From NCBI GenBank assembly GCA_937891215.1, contig CALAEU010000224.1, positions 1 to 15,151 of the forward strand: 15,151 nucleotides of DNA, read 5' to 3'. Both the position numbers and the translations under genes were made by a program. Below, one piece after another: positions 1-6,398 of this stretch. Position 1 is the first letter of the stretch, and each line of letters starts with the position of its first letter. The notes beneath the pieces are model-generated. The model was not told the DNA's origin. It did not search any database and saw nothing but the letters and a program-made list of their open reading frames with translations. This DNA is from an uncultured Clostridia bacterium (GTDB lineage: Bacteria > Bacillota_A > Clostridia > Oscillospirales > Acutalibacteraceae).

Positions 1-463
1 TTGCCCACTGCACCATACCTTTTGAAGCATCAACATGTACTACTGAAGCTCCTGCTTTAAGTGCTGAAACTGTTGCCGCACCTGTATAAGCAAAAAGATT
101 AAGCACTTTAACATCTTCACGACCACTATTTTTTATAATATCGCGTACCAATTCCCAGTTACAAGCCTGTTCAGGAAAAACACCGGTATGTTTAAAAGAC
201 ATTGGTTTTAAATTAAATTCCAAATCATTAAATTTAATCTGCCATACTTCTGGTATTTTTTTGTAGAATTGCCACGAGCCACCACCAGTATTAGAACGGT
301 GATACCTTGCATGTGCTTCATACCACAATTTATTTTTCTTCTCGGTTTTCCAAATAACTTGTGGGTCAGGGCGAATAAGAATAATATCGCCCCACCTTTC
401 AAGTCTTTCACCGTCAGAACAATCTAACAATTCATAATCCTTCCAAGCGTCTGTAATACGCAT
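1..463 (-). CDS. Class I SAM-dependent methyltransferase, RlmI/RlmK-like (C-terminus cut by window edge)
   Basis: The first 154 residues are visible; the rest lies beyond base 1. The Rossmann SAM-binding site is clear: motif I at residues 121-129 (LNLFAYTGA) and the acidic end of the next strand at 143-147 (HVDAS). Together with the preceding FKHTGVFPEQ stretch (90-99) this resembles the COG1092 / PF10672 group of rRNA cytosine methyltransferases. No N-terminal PUA domain is present, unlike true RlmI, so the RNA substrate is unknown and no symbol is given. The ATG overlaps the glmM stop by one base (TAATG), and a strong AAGGAGAG site lies 9 bases upstream inside the last glmM codons, which suggests translational coupling as the last visible gene of the ruvC operon. 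I am confident of the fold and less so of the substrate. Confidence 0.85.
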   Translation of the reverse strand, partial: MRITDAWKDYELLDCSDGERLERWGDIILIRPDPQVIWKTEKKNKLWYEAHARYHRSNTGGGSWQFYKKIPEVWQIKFNDLEFNLKPMSFKHTGVFPEQACNWELVRDIIKNSGREDVKVLNLFAYTGAATVSALKAGASVVHVDASKGMVQWA

Positions 464-1836
464 TAAAGTAATCTCTCCTTAATAACATCTGCAAGTTCAT
501 CTGCGAGAACTTTAATTTTATTTTCATCTATACCTTCAAGCATAACTCTTATAAGCGGTTCTGTGCCAGAAACACGAACAAGAACTCTGCCATTATTACC
601 TAATTCCTTTTCTGCTGAGTTTATTGCATTTTTTATTTCTTCATCGTGTGGAAAACGCGCTTTACCGAAATCTGAAACACGGATATTTTTAAGCACCTGT
701 GGGTAAACTTTCATTTCTTTTGCAAGTTCTGAAAGTTTTATATTTGTTGCTCTCATAATAAGAAGAAGTTTCAAAGCAGAAAGTTCACCATCACCCGTTG
801 TTGAATGGTCAAGGAATATTATATGACCTGACTGTTCACCGCCGAGATTGTAATCACCTTGCAACATATTTTCAAGAACATAACGGTCGCCTACTTTTGC
901 TTTTTCGCAATTTAAACTGTTATCTTCACAGAACTTGAAAAATCCCATATTGCTCATAACAGTAACAACAACTGTGTTGTTCTTCAAATTGTCTTTTGAT
1001 TTCATATATTTTGAAAAGATGGAAAGTAATTTGTCACCATCTACTTCATTGCCGTTTTCATCAATTGCAAGAAATCTATCTGCATCACCATCAAAAGCAA
1101 GACCGACATCACATTTATTTCTCACAACGAAATTGCTCAAAGAGTCAAGGTGTGTTGAACCGCATTTCTCATTTATATTTGTTCCATTAGGATGAGCATT
1201 TATAAAAAGTGCCTCGGGACAAAGTTTTAAAAACAAATCCGGAGCGGTAACTGATGCAGAACCATTTGAACAATCCACTGCAATTTTCAAGTTACTTAAA
1301 CTGCCGATATTATATTTTTCAATATCATCATTCGCTACAGACAAGAGATATTCAATATAATCACTGACTGCGGTTTTTGACCTTGTTATTCTACCGACAT
1401 CACCACCGATTTTTACTGGTGGTATTTGTGCTTTATCTAAAATAATTGCTTCAATTTCTTCTTCTAAAGCATCAGGCAATTTATAACCATTACCCTGAAA
1501 GATTTTAATTCCATTATACTCACACGGATTATGCGAAGCAGAAATCATCACTGCGGCGTCATATTCGTACTTTCTCACAAGAAATGCTACTGCAGGTGTT
1601 GGAATTTCACCTAAAAGCATTACATCAGCGCCCACTGAACAAAGACCTGCTGAAATGGCTGACTCAAGCATTTCTGAAGATGCTCTTGTATCCATTCCAA
1701 TAAGAACTCTTGGTTTCTTTTTATTTTCCTTTGTCAGAACCATCGCGGCTGCTCTGCCGATTTCCATTGCTAATTCACAGGTAATTTCTGTGTTTGCAAC
1801 ACCTCTTGCACCATCTGTACCGAATAATCTACCCAA
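463..1836 (-). CDS. glmM: Phosphoglucosamine mutase GlmM
   Basis: This enzyme converts glucosamine-6-phosphate to glucosamine-1-phosphate in the cytoplasm, a step toward UDP-GlcNAc and peptidoglycan. Visible motifs are the phosphoserine loop SASHNP (99-104, catalytic Ser101), the Mg-binding DGDADR (249-254), the sugar-binding GGEQSGH (332-338) and the phosphate-binding RVSGTEPLIRVMLEG (421-435). The order and total length of 457 residues fit GlmM (about 450) rather than the longer PGM/PMM enzymes. The open frame extends upstream to an ATG at 1896 inside ruvB. I instead choose the TTG at 1836, because it yields the canonical MGRLFGTDGARG N-terminus, has GGAG 8 bases upstream, and begins 13 bases after the ruvB stop. 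It lies between ruvB and the methyltransferase. In many Firmicutes glmM instead follows cdaA-ybbR, so the location is notable. Confidence 0.95.
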   Translation of the reverse strand: MGRLFGTDGARGVANTEITCELAMEIGRAAAMVLTKENKKKPRVLIGMDTRASSEMLESAISAGLCSVGADVMLLGEIPTPAVAFLVRKYEYDAAVMISASHNPCEYNGIKIFQGNGYKLPDALEEEIEAIILDKAQIPPVKIGGDVGRITRSKTAVSDYIEYLLSVANDDIEKYNIGSLSNLKIAVDCSNGSASVTAPDLFLKLCPEALFINAHPNGTNINEKCGSTHLDSLSNFVVRNKCDVGLAFDGDADRFLAIDENGNEVDGDKLLSIFSKYMKSKDNLKNNTVVVTVMSNMGFFKFCEDNSLNCEKAKVGDRYVLENMLQGDYNLGGEQSGHIIFLDHSTTGDGELSALKLLLIMRATNIKLSELAKEMKVYPQVLKNIRVSDFGKARFPHDEEIKNAINSAEKELGNNGRVLVRVSGTEPLIRVMLEGIDENKIKVLADELADVIKERLL

Positions 1837-1849
1837 AACAATCACTCCA

Positions 1850-2902
1850 TCAATAATTTTTGAATGTGTTTTGTTCGCCGTCCTCCAAAGGTACATTATA
1901 TCCTAAATGTTTATATCCTAAAGGTGTGACCTTTCTACCACGCGGTGTTCTGGTTAAGAAACCTAACTGCATTAAGTACGGCTCATACACATCTTCTATT
2001 GTAACCGATTCTTCACCGATTAATGCAGAAATTGTTTCAAGACCTACTGGACCACCATTATAATTTTCAATCATAGCAGTTAAAAGGTTTCTGTCCGTCA
2101 TATCAAGACCTAATTCGTCAATTTCCATACTCGAAAGAGCATGTTGTGCGTTTTCAACCGAAATAACACCATCACCTTTAACTTCAGCAAAATCTCTTGC
2201 ACGTTTTAAAAGCCTGTTTGCAATTCTTGGTGTGCCTCTTGAACGCGAGGCAACTTCTAACGCACCATCATTATCAATACCGACACCTAAAATATTTGCA
2301 CTTCGTGTTACTATTTTTGCAAGTTCTTCAGGTGTATAAAGCTCGAGTTTTAAAATTATACCGAATCTGTCTCTCATTGGTGCAGAGAGCTGACCTGCAC
2401 GGGTTGTTGCACCAATAAGTGTAAAGCGTTTTAAGTCAAGTCTTATTGAACGGGCTGATGGACCTTTACCTATGATAATATCTAAAGCGAAATCTTCCAT
2501 AGCAGGATAAAGCACTTCTTCAATACTTCTTGAAAGACGATGGATTTCGTCAATAAAAAGAACATCTCCATCATTGAGACTTGTTAAGAGGGCCGCTAAA
2601 TCACCAGGCTTTTCAATAGCGGGACCAGATGTTACTCTTATCTGAACACCCATTTCATTTGCAATAATTCCTGCTAATGTTGTTTTACCGAGGCCTGGAG
2701 GACCATAAAGAAGAACATGGTCAAGTGGCTCTTTTCTGTTTTTAGCCGCCTCAATATAAATTTTTAAATTATCTTTTACCTTTTCCTGACCTACATATTC
2801 ATCTAATGCGTGTGGTCTTAAAGAGGTTTCTATATCATTATCATTCCCTGTGAATTCAGGAGTAATAATTCTTTCTTCATCTGCAACAAAAAAATCGTTC
2901 AT
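1850..2902 (-). CDS. ruvB: Holliday junction branch migration ATPase RuvB
   Basis: RuvB is the hexameric AAA+ motor that, with RuvA, drives branch migration of Holliday junctions during recombination repair. The 350-residue protein shows the Walker A motif GPPGLGKT (67-74), Walker B FIDEIHR (116-122), the sensor 1 segment GATTRAG (164-170), and a C-terminal winged helix with the DNA-contacting RTPRGR (318-323). Length and motif order match the family (about 335-350). The ATG at 2902 has AAGGTGG a few bases upstream. It follows ruvA by about 25 bases and precedes glmM by 13 bases on the same strand. The N-terminal 25 or so residues before the conserved [15 protein letters not shown] block are the usual variable extension. 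No defects are seen. Confidence 0.98.
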   Translation of the reverse strand: MNDFFVADEERIITPEFTGNDNDIETSLRPHALDEYVGQEKVKDNLKIYIEAAKNRKEPLDHVLLYGPPGLGKTTLAGIIANEMGVQIRVTSGPAIEKPGDLAALLTSLNDGDVLFIDEIHRLSRSIEEVLYPAMEDFALDIIIGKGPSARSIRLDLKRFTLIGATTRAGQLSAPMRDRFGIILKLELYTPEELAKIVTRSANILGVGIDNDGALEVASRSRGTPRIANRLLKRARDFAEVKGDGVISVENAQHALSSMEIDELGLDMTDRNLLTAMIENYNGGPVGLETISALIGEESVTIEDVYEPYLMQLGFLTRTPRGRKVTPLGYKHLGYNVPLEDGEQNTFKNY

Positions 2903-2927
2903 TTTTCCACCTTAAATTTAATTTCAA

Positions 2928-3542
2928 TTAAAATCTTAAAGTCATATTTTTAAGGGCACCCTTAATGAGTTCTTCTACTGAAAGTGACTGGTCTAATTTA
3001 CTTATAGCAACAGAAGCTTCTGTTTGTGAATAACCAAGAGCGGTTAATGCGGCAATTGCTTCGCTTGTATTATTTTTTGCACCAACCTGCGATACAGCAC
3101 TTGAAAGTGTACTGCTTTCTTCACTTATGAAACTTACATTTGAAATTTTATCTTTAAGTTCAAGAACAATTCTCTGTGCAAGTTTAGGACCGACACCGTT
3201 TGCCTGTGTAATTGCTTTTGTGTCACCTGATGCTACTGCAACTGCAAAAGAATCAGGAGTAAGTTCAGAAAGAATTGCAAGTGCCGCTTTAGGACCAACA
3301 CCTGAAACGCCTAAAAGCAATTTAAAAGCATCTAATTCCTCATTTGTGTAAAACCCGAACAAATCGAGAGCATCTTCACGAACATTAAGGTAAGTAAAAA
3401 GTGTTTCTTCATTATTTCCTGATGCATTTATTTTTGCAAGTGTTGAGCGTGTTGTGAAACACTTAAAACCGACACTGCCACATAATATTGCAACTGATTG
3501 TTCATCTTTATTAATAATTTTACCTGTTAAACTATAAAACAT
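2928..3542 (-). CDS. ruvA: Holliday junction DNA-binding protein RuvA
   Basis: RuvA is the tetrameric protein that binds the four-way junction and loads RuvB. The 204-residue sequence has the three expected parts: an N-terminal OB fold (1-64, ending in REDALDLFGF at 55-64), two helix-hairpin-helix motifs (VSGVGPKAAL at 79-88 and ANGVGPKLAQRIVLELKDK at 114-132), and a C-terminal RuvB-contacting three-helix domain (about 158-204, with the typical ALTALGYSQTEA stretch). The linker between domains II and III is Ser/Glu-rich, as usual. The start at 3542 lies 3 bases after the ruvC stop and has GGGAG upstream, inside the end of ruvC, so the two genes are probably translationally coupled. Confidence 0.97.
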   Translation of the reverse strand: MFYSLTGKIINKDEQSVAILCGSVGFKCFTTRSTLAKINASGNNEETLFTYLNVREDALDLFGFYTNEELDAFKLLLGVSGVGPKAALAILSELTPDSFAVAVASGDTKAITQANGVGPKLAQRIVLELKDKISNVSFISEESSTLSSAVSQVGAKNNTSEAIAALTALGYSQTEASVAISKLDQSLSVEELIKGALKNMTLRF

Positions 3543-3545
3543 TTT

Positions 3546-4040
3546 TTAAAAACTCCCATTCATAATAAGTGAACCGCTTGAATGACCATGGCAGATTGCA
3601 AGTGCCAATGCGTCAGCGGCATCGTCAGGTTTTGGAATATGGTCTAAATGTAAAAACATTTTTGTCATTTCCTGAACCTGATTCTTTTCTGCTCTGCCAT
3701 AACCCACTATACTTTGTTTTACTTGTAATGGTGTATATTCAAAAATAGGAATACCTTTATTTTGCACCGCTAAAACAATAACCCCTCTTGCTTGCGCTAC
3801 ATCAATAGCGGTCTTCTGGTTTGTGTTAAAATAAAGTCTTTCAATACTTACTGCATCGGGTTTAAACTTTTCTAAAAGCTCGGTAAGGTCATCGTAAATC
3901 TTTTTAAGGCGTTCATTAAACGGCATATCTTTATCAGTAGTAACTGCACCATACCCCAAAAGACGAAAGTCATTATTTTCGTAACGGACAATGCCACAAC
4001 CAACTATTGCATAACCCGGGTCAATACCAAAAATTACCAC
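3546..4040 (-). CDS. ruvC: Crossover junction endodeoxyribonuclease RuvC
   Basis: RuvC is the dimeric, Mg-dependent resolvase that cuts Holliday junctions brought to it by RuvAB. The RNase H-like fold is shown by GIDPG (5-9, catalytic Asp7), SIERLYF (65-71, Glu67), and the C-terminal PDDAADALALA stretch carrying Asp140 and Asp143, which completes the four-acid active site. An open frame begins at a TTG at 4067, but I choose the GTG at 4040: GAGG lies 7 bases upstream and the product MVIFGIDPG has the usual short N-terminus, giving 164 residues. The TTG at 4043 is a weaker alternative. It is the promoter-proximal gene of ruvC-ruvA-ruvB-glmM-methyltransferase, with an inferred leader of about 45 bases that contains one arm of a 13-bp inverted repeat. 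Confidence 0.96.
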   Translation of the reverse strand: MVIFGIDPGYAIVGCGIVRYENNDFRLLGYGAVTTDKDMPFNERLKKIYDDLTELLEKFKPDAVSIERLYFNTNQKTAIDVAQARGVIVLAVQNKGIPIFEYTPLQVKQSIVGYGRAEKNQVQEMTKMFLHLDHIPKPDDAADALALAICHGHSSGSLIMNGSF

Positions 4041-4056
4041 CAAACCACCTCTTTTA

Positions 4057-4155
4057 ACAAAAAGCAATACTACACTATTTTACAATCGTTTAATTATAGC
4101 ATACATTACATTATATTGCAAGTTTTTGTCTTAATTTTACCATATTGCTTTTTGT
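4057..4155. repeat. 13-bp perfect inverted repeat flanking the divergent promoters
   Basis: ACAAAAAGCAATA at 4057-4069 is the exact reverse complement of TATTGCTTTTTGT at 4143-4155. A third, interrupted copy (TATTGC then AAG then TTTTTGTC) occurs in direct orientation at 4114-4130. The left arm lies in the predicted ruvC leader, the right arm covers the -35 of the forward promoter, and the third copy overlaps the -35 of the ruvC promoter. The positions suggest binding sites for a shared regulator. That is inference, since no factor is known from the sequence. Confidence 0.6.
4093..4121 (-). promoter_or_regulatory. Sigma-A promoter of the ruvC operon
   Basis: Read on the minus strand, TTGCAA (-35, 4116-4121) and a perfect TATAAT (-10, 4093-4098) are separated by 17 bases, with an extended -10 TG (TGCTATAAT). 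This predicts a transcript starting near 4086 and a leader of about 45 bases before the ruvC GTG. No LexA-type palindrome (GAAC-N-GTTC or CTGT-N8-ACAG) is visible here, so SOS control of ruvCAB is not supported by sequence. Confidence 0.8.
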
Positions 4156-4172
4156 CGTTTCTGTGATATAAT
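4145..4172 (+). promoter_or_regulatory. Extended -10 promoter of the radical SAM gene
   Basis: A perfect TATAAT (4167-4172) is preceded by an extended -10 TG (TGATATAAT) and, 16 bases upstream, by a weak -35 TTGCTT (4145-4150). Transcription should start near 4179. That leaves only about 9 bases before the ATG at 4188, including a minimal GGTGAT ribosome site, so the message would be close to leaderless if this is the promoter used. Confidence 0.7.
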
Positions 4173-4187
4173 TCTAGTGGTGATTTT

Positions 4188-5096
4188 ATGTATATTTGTA
4201 ATGATTGCCCGAGAAATTGTGGTATTGACCGAACTAAAAAAATGGGTTTTTGTAATATGGGTTTAGAACCTGTGATTGCAAGGGCATCTGTTCATTTGTG
4301 GGAAGAACCTCCTATAAGTACAGGTAATGGTAGCGGAACTGTATTTTTTAGCGGTTGCAACTTAAAATGCGAGTTTTGTCAAAATAAAGACATAAGCAAA
4401 AAGCAATTTGGTGAAACTGTTTCTGTAGAGAGATTAAAAGAAATTTATAAAGAACTTATAGAACAAGGGGTAAATAACATTAACCTTGTAACCCCCACCC
4501 ACTTTCTTGACGCAGTTTTAAAATCGCTCGATGAACCTTTAAGAGTTCCTGTTGTTTACAACTGTGGTGGATATGAAAATATAGACTCTCTGAAAAAATT
4601 AGAAGGCAAAATCAATATATACATTCCCGATTTAAAATATGCTGACGATAACTTGGCTTTTAACTATTCTGGTGCAAAAAATTATTTTGAAACTGCAACA
4701 AAAGCAATTAAAGAAATGTTCAGGCAAGTTGGTAGATTCAAAATTGATGACAATGGTATAATGCAAAGCGGTGTTATAATCCGTCATCTTGTACTCCCTG
4801 GACAACTTGAAAACTCTAAGAAAGTTATTGACTGGGTAAAAGAAACATTTAATGATGGTGATATTCTTTTCAGTCTCATGAGTCAGTTTACTCCTAATGA
4901 CGAGTGCAAAAAAGATGAACTTTATAGACGACTTACACAAGAAGAATATGACGATATCGCAAATTACTTGTACGAATCAGGTATAGAAGATGGTTTTATG
5001 CAAGAACTTTCTTCGGCAAAGGAAGAGTATACACCTGACTTTGATTTAACGGGAGTAAGGAAGCAGGAAACAGAAAGCATGAAGCAAAAAAAATAA
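4188..5096 (+). CDS. Radical SAM protein, PflA-like (COG1313 type)
   Basis: The 302-residue protein has the radical SAM signature CNLKCEFC (57-64; Cys57, Cys61 and Cys64 bind a 4Fe-4S cluster) and matches the COG1313 proteins related to pyruvate formate-lyase activating enzyme. A second cysteine cluster at the extreme N-terminus (Cys4, Cys7, Cys11, Cys22, in CNDCPRNCGIDR) is typical of this group and could hold another Fe-S site. Further family features are TPTHFL (101-106), PDLKYAD near 146-152, and the HLVLPG stretch near 200. The C-terminal PDFDLTGV is followed by a lysine-rich tail. No glycyl-radical enzyme partner is nearby, so the substrate is unknown. It is a single-gene unit, divergent from ruvC and ending at a bidirectional terminator. 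An AmmeMemoRadiSam or anaerobic-activase role cannot be told from the sequence. Confidence 0.88.
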   Translation: MYICNDCPRNCGIDRTKKMGFCNMGLEPVIARASVHLWEEPPISTGNGSGTVFFSGCNLKCEFCQNKDISKKQFGETVSVERLKEIYKELIEQGVNNINLVTPTHFLDAVLKSLDEPLRVPVVYNCGGYENIDSLKKLEGKINIYIPDLKYADDNLAFNYSGAKNYFETATKAIKEMFRQVGRFKIDDNGIMQSGVIIRHLVLPGQLENSKKVIDWVKETFNDGDILFSLMSQFTPNDECKKDELYRRLTQEEYDDIANYLYESGIEDGFMQELSSAKEEYTPDFDLTGVRKQETESMKQKK

Positions 5097-5099
5097 AAC

Positions 5100-5145
5100 A
5101 AATCCTATCATTTTTAGTTTACCAAAACTTTCAATGATAGGATTT
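5100..5145. terminator. Bidirectional intrinsic terminator between convergent genes
   Basis: AAATCCTATCAT (5100-5111) pairs perfectly with ATGATAGGATTT (5134-5145), a 12-bp stem. A small inner hairpin (AGTTT 5116-5120 with AAACT 5125-5129) lies in the loop. On the plus strand the stem is followed by the T-rich ACTTTTATTT, which ends the radical SAM transcript. On the minus strand it is followed by a run of about 13 bases that is nearly all T (5086-5098), which ends the recN-side operon after the 131-residue gene. Confidence 0.9.
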
Positions 5146-5153
5146 ACTTTTAT

Positions 5154-5549
5154 TTAGGGATAAATTATTGAGTTATTATTAGGCTTATAAATATACACTT
5201 TTTTTGCTTTAATTATCATTTTAATATCTGTTGATACTAAATCATTTGAAAAATTTGAACCTTCCACAACGAAAGTGTACACACCTTTTTCTTTTGATTC
5301 CACTCTTACATCATAAATATCTTCATTAAAAGGCAACTCACTTGAAACTTGATATTCTTTAACTTCATCAAAAACCAAACAACCATGCTCAACATCTTCA
5401 TCAGTATAAAAACCCCAGTCAGTTGTTTCTGGCTTTAATCTTGAAATACAATTAATCTGAAAAATAATTTTATCATCTGTAATATCTATATTTTCACAAT
5501 ATCTGTCGCCAAAATATAGAGATGACAAAAAACGATTGATTTTTTCCAT
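5154..5549 (-). CDS. Conserved-looking protein of unknown function, 131 aa
   Basis: I do not firmly recognise this protein. It is 131 residues, soluble (no signal peptide or membrane segment), acidic in its first two thirds, and rich in alternating hydrophobic/polar stretches that suggest mostly beta structure. An aromatic N-terminal block FLSSLYFGDRYCENI (7-21) is followed by FQINCISRL (30-38) and WGFYTDEDVEHGCLVF (45-60). This resembles small uncharacterised Firmicutes proteins possibly of the DUF6258 type, from memory and uncertain. The C-terminus is Lys- and Asn-rich. The ATG at 5549 has only a distant GAAAGG about 12 bases upstream, a weaker ribosome site than its neighbours. It lies 48 bases after the isomerase-like gene, across a heptamer repeat, with no clear promoter of its own, and is the last gene before the terminator. 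It may be a later addition to the operon. Confidence 0.75.
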   Translation of the reverse strand: MEKINRFLSSLYFGDRYCENIDITDDKIIFQINCISRLKPETTDWGFYTDEDVEHGCLVFDEVKEYQVSSELPFNEDIYDVRVESKEKGVYTFVVEGSNFSNDLVSTDIKMIIKAKKVYIYKPNNNSIIYP

Positions 5550-5580
5550 AAAGTTTCTATGCCTTTCATCAATTAAAGAA

Positions 5581-5615
5581 ACCCTGTTTCCTGTTTCCTA
5601 GTTCCTAATTCCTAA
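5581..5615 (-). repeat. TTAGGAA heptamer tandem array
   Basis: Read on the minus strand, five consecutive 7-base units are TTAGGAA, TTAGGAA, CTAGGAA, ACAGGAA and ACAGGGT. The first two and a half units encode the last residues (LGIRN) and the TAG stop of the isomerase-like gene; the rest is intergenic. Because the unit is 7 bases, consecutive intact copies place TAG in all three frames, so reading in any frame stops quickly. Confidence 0.85.
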
Positions 5616-6392
5616 CCCATCAAGCACTTCTATCGCTTCGACCAAGTCATTGCAGAAATCATCTGTTCTTGCTTCGATTGTCAGGGTTTCGCAGCCTACC
5701 TTTTTTAATGCGATGAAAAATCTTTTATAAATCTCATTTACAGAATCATCTGCATTTTTGTTTGGAAAAATGCGTGTTTCTGGCTCTGCAATATGAGCGT
5801 GTTTAATTTTTCCTATAAACTCACCTATTCCGTCAATATCGTCATTATTGTTACAAACGTGGAATAAGTCAGCAAGACCGTAAATGTGGTTAAACCCTGC
5901 TTTTTCTGCAAAATCTATACCGTCTTTCACTGTATGAATCATTGAGGTTTCGCCTATACTGAGTGGCTCAATAACAACATTAACATCGTATTTTGAAGCA
6001 ATTGGCGAAACAATTTCTTTTAAAAATTTCGTCATATCTTCATTAGCTTTTGACAAAGTATAATCATCTTTGAAACTTCTTGCCGCACCACTACCAAAAA
6101 CAACAGACTGAATGCCTAAAACACTTGCTCTTTTGAGACCTTTTTCTAAAAATTCAGCTAATGCCTTTTCGTCCACATCTTTACCAACAAGTTTTAAATG
6201 ACCAGGCAAAAAGTGGTTAGCGGCAAGCACAGGAAACTGTAGTTTTTCAATATTTTCACAAAACTCATTGAAATCTTCATCACTTGCAAGAGCGATGTCG
6301 GTAAAATCAGTTTCGCCAAAATCAAGTCCGCATTTTTTTGCGAATTCATATTTACTGAAATCGCCCCAACCTAAACAAGCACCTAATTTCAT
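5598..6392 (-). CDS. Sugar phosphate isomerase/epimerase-like TIM-barrel protein
   Basis: The 264-residue protein fits the xylose isomerase-like TIM-barrel superfamily (PF01261; sugar isomerases, epimerases and endonuclease IV relatives). Probable metal ligands on the barrel strands are Glu142 (VVIEPLS), Asp175 with His178 (LADLFHV), His200 (KHAHIAEP) and Glu240 (TIEAR), a divalent-metal pattern typical of this fold. The substrate cannot be assigned: no sugar transporter, kinase or catabolic gene is adjacent. It starts 6 bases after the recN stop with AAAGGATG as ribosome site, which overlaps the end of recN, so it is probably translated with it. The last residues (LGIRN, then TAG) are encoded by a TTAGGAA heptamer array rather than by ordinary coding sequence, so the true C-terminus of the family may lie at about residue 259. 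Confidence 0.85.
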   Translation of the reverse strand: MKLGACLGWGDFSKYEFAKKCGLDFGETDFTDIALASDEDFNEFCENIEKLQFPVLAANHFLPGHLKLVGKDVDEKALAEFLEKGLKRASVLGIQSVVFGSGAARSFKDDYTLSKANEDMTKFLKEIVSPIASKYDVNVVIEPLSIGETSMIHTVKDGIDFAEKAGFNHIYGLADLFHVCNNNDDIDGIGEFIGKIKHAHIAEPETRIFPNKNADDSVNEIYKRFFIALKKVGCETLTIEARTDDFCNDLVEAIEVLDGLGIRN

Positions 6393-6398
6393 AATACA

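Noticed and set aside
208..411. Minus-strand open frame of 67 codons inside the methyltransferase region
   Set aside because: The frame starting at 463 encodes a recognisable SAM-binding domain through this stretch; the 67-codon frame is an out-of-frame shadow.
935..1195. Plus-strand open frame of 86 codons opposite glmM
   Set aside because: It lies wholly antisense to a gene with complete catalytic motifs, has no ribosome binding site, and its composition is Ser/Leu/Phe-rich as expected of a shadow frame.
4041..4187. LexA/SOS box controlling ruvC
   Set aside because: I looked for GAAC-N-GTTC and CTGT-N8-ACAG palindromes and found none; the inverted repeat here is different in sequence and spacing.
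4632..4940. Minus-strand open frame of 102 codons opposite the radical SAM gene
   Set aside because: It is antisense to well-conserved radical SAM coding sequence, without a promoter or ribosome site.
5550..5597. Separate promoter for the 131-residue gene
   Set aside because: No -10/-35 pair with acceptable spacing is seen between the heptamer array and the ATG; a weak 6-bp inverted repeat (5553-5558 with 5577-5582) is too short to call a terminator.
5581..5615. CRISPR array or insertion-sequence end
   Set aside because: Units are only 7 bases with no spacers, no transposase gene and no terminal inverted repeat or target duplication nearby.
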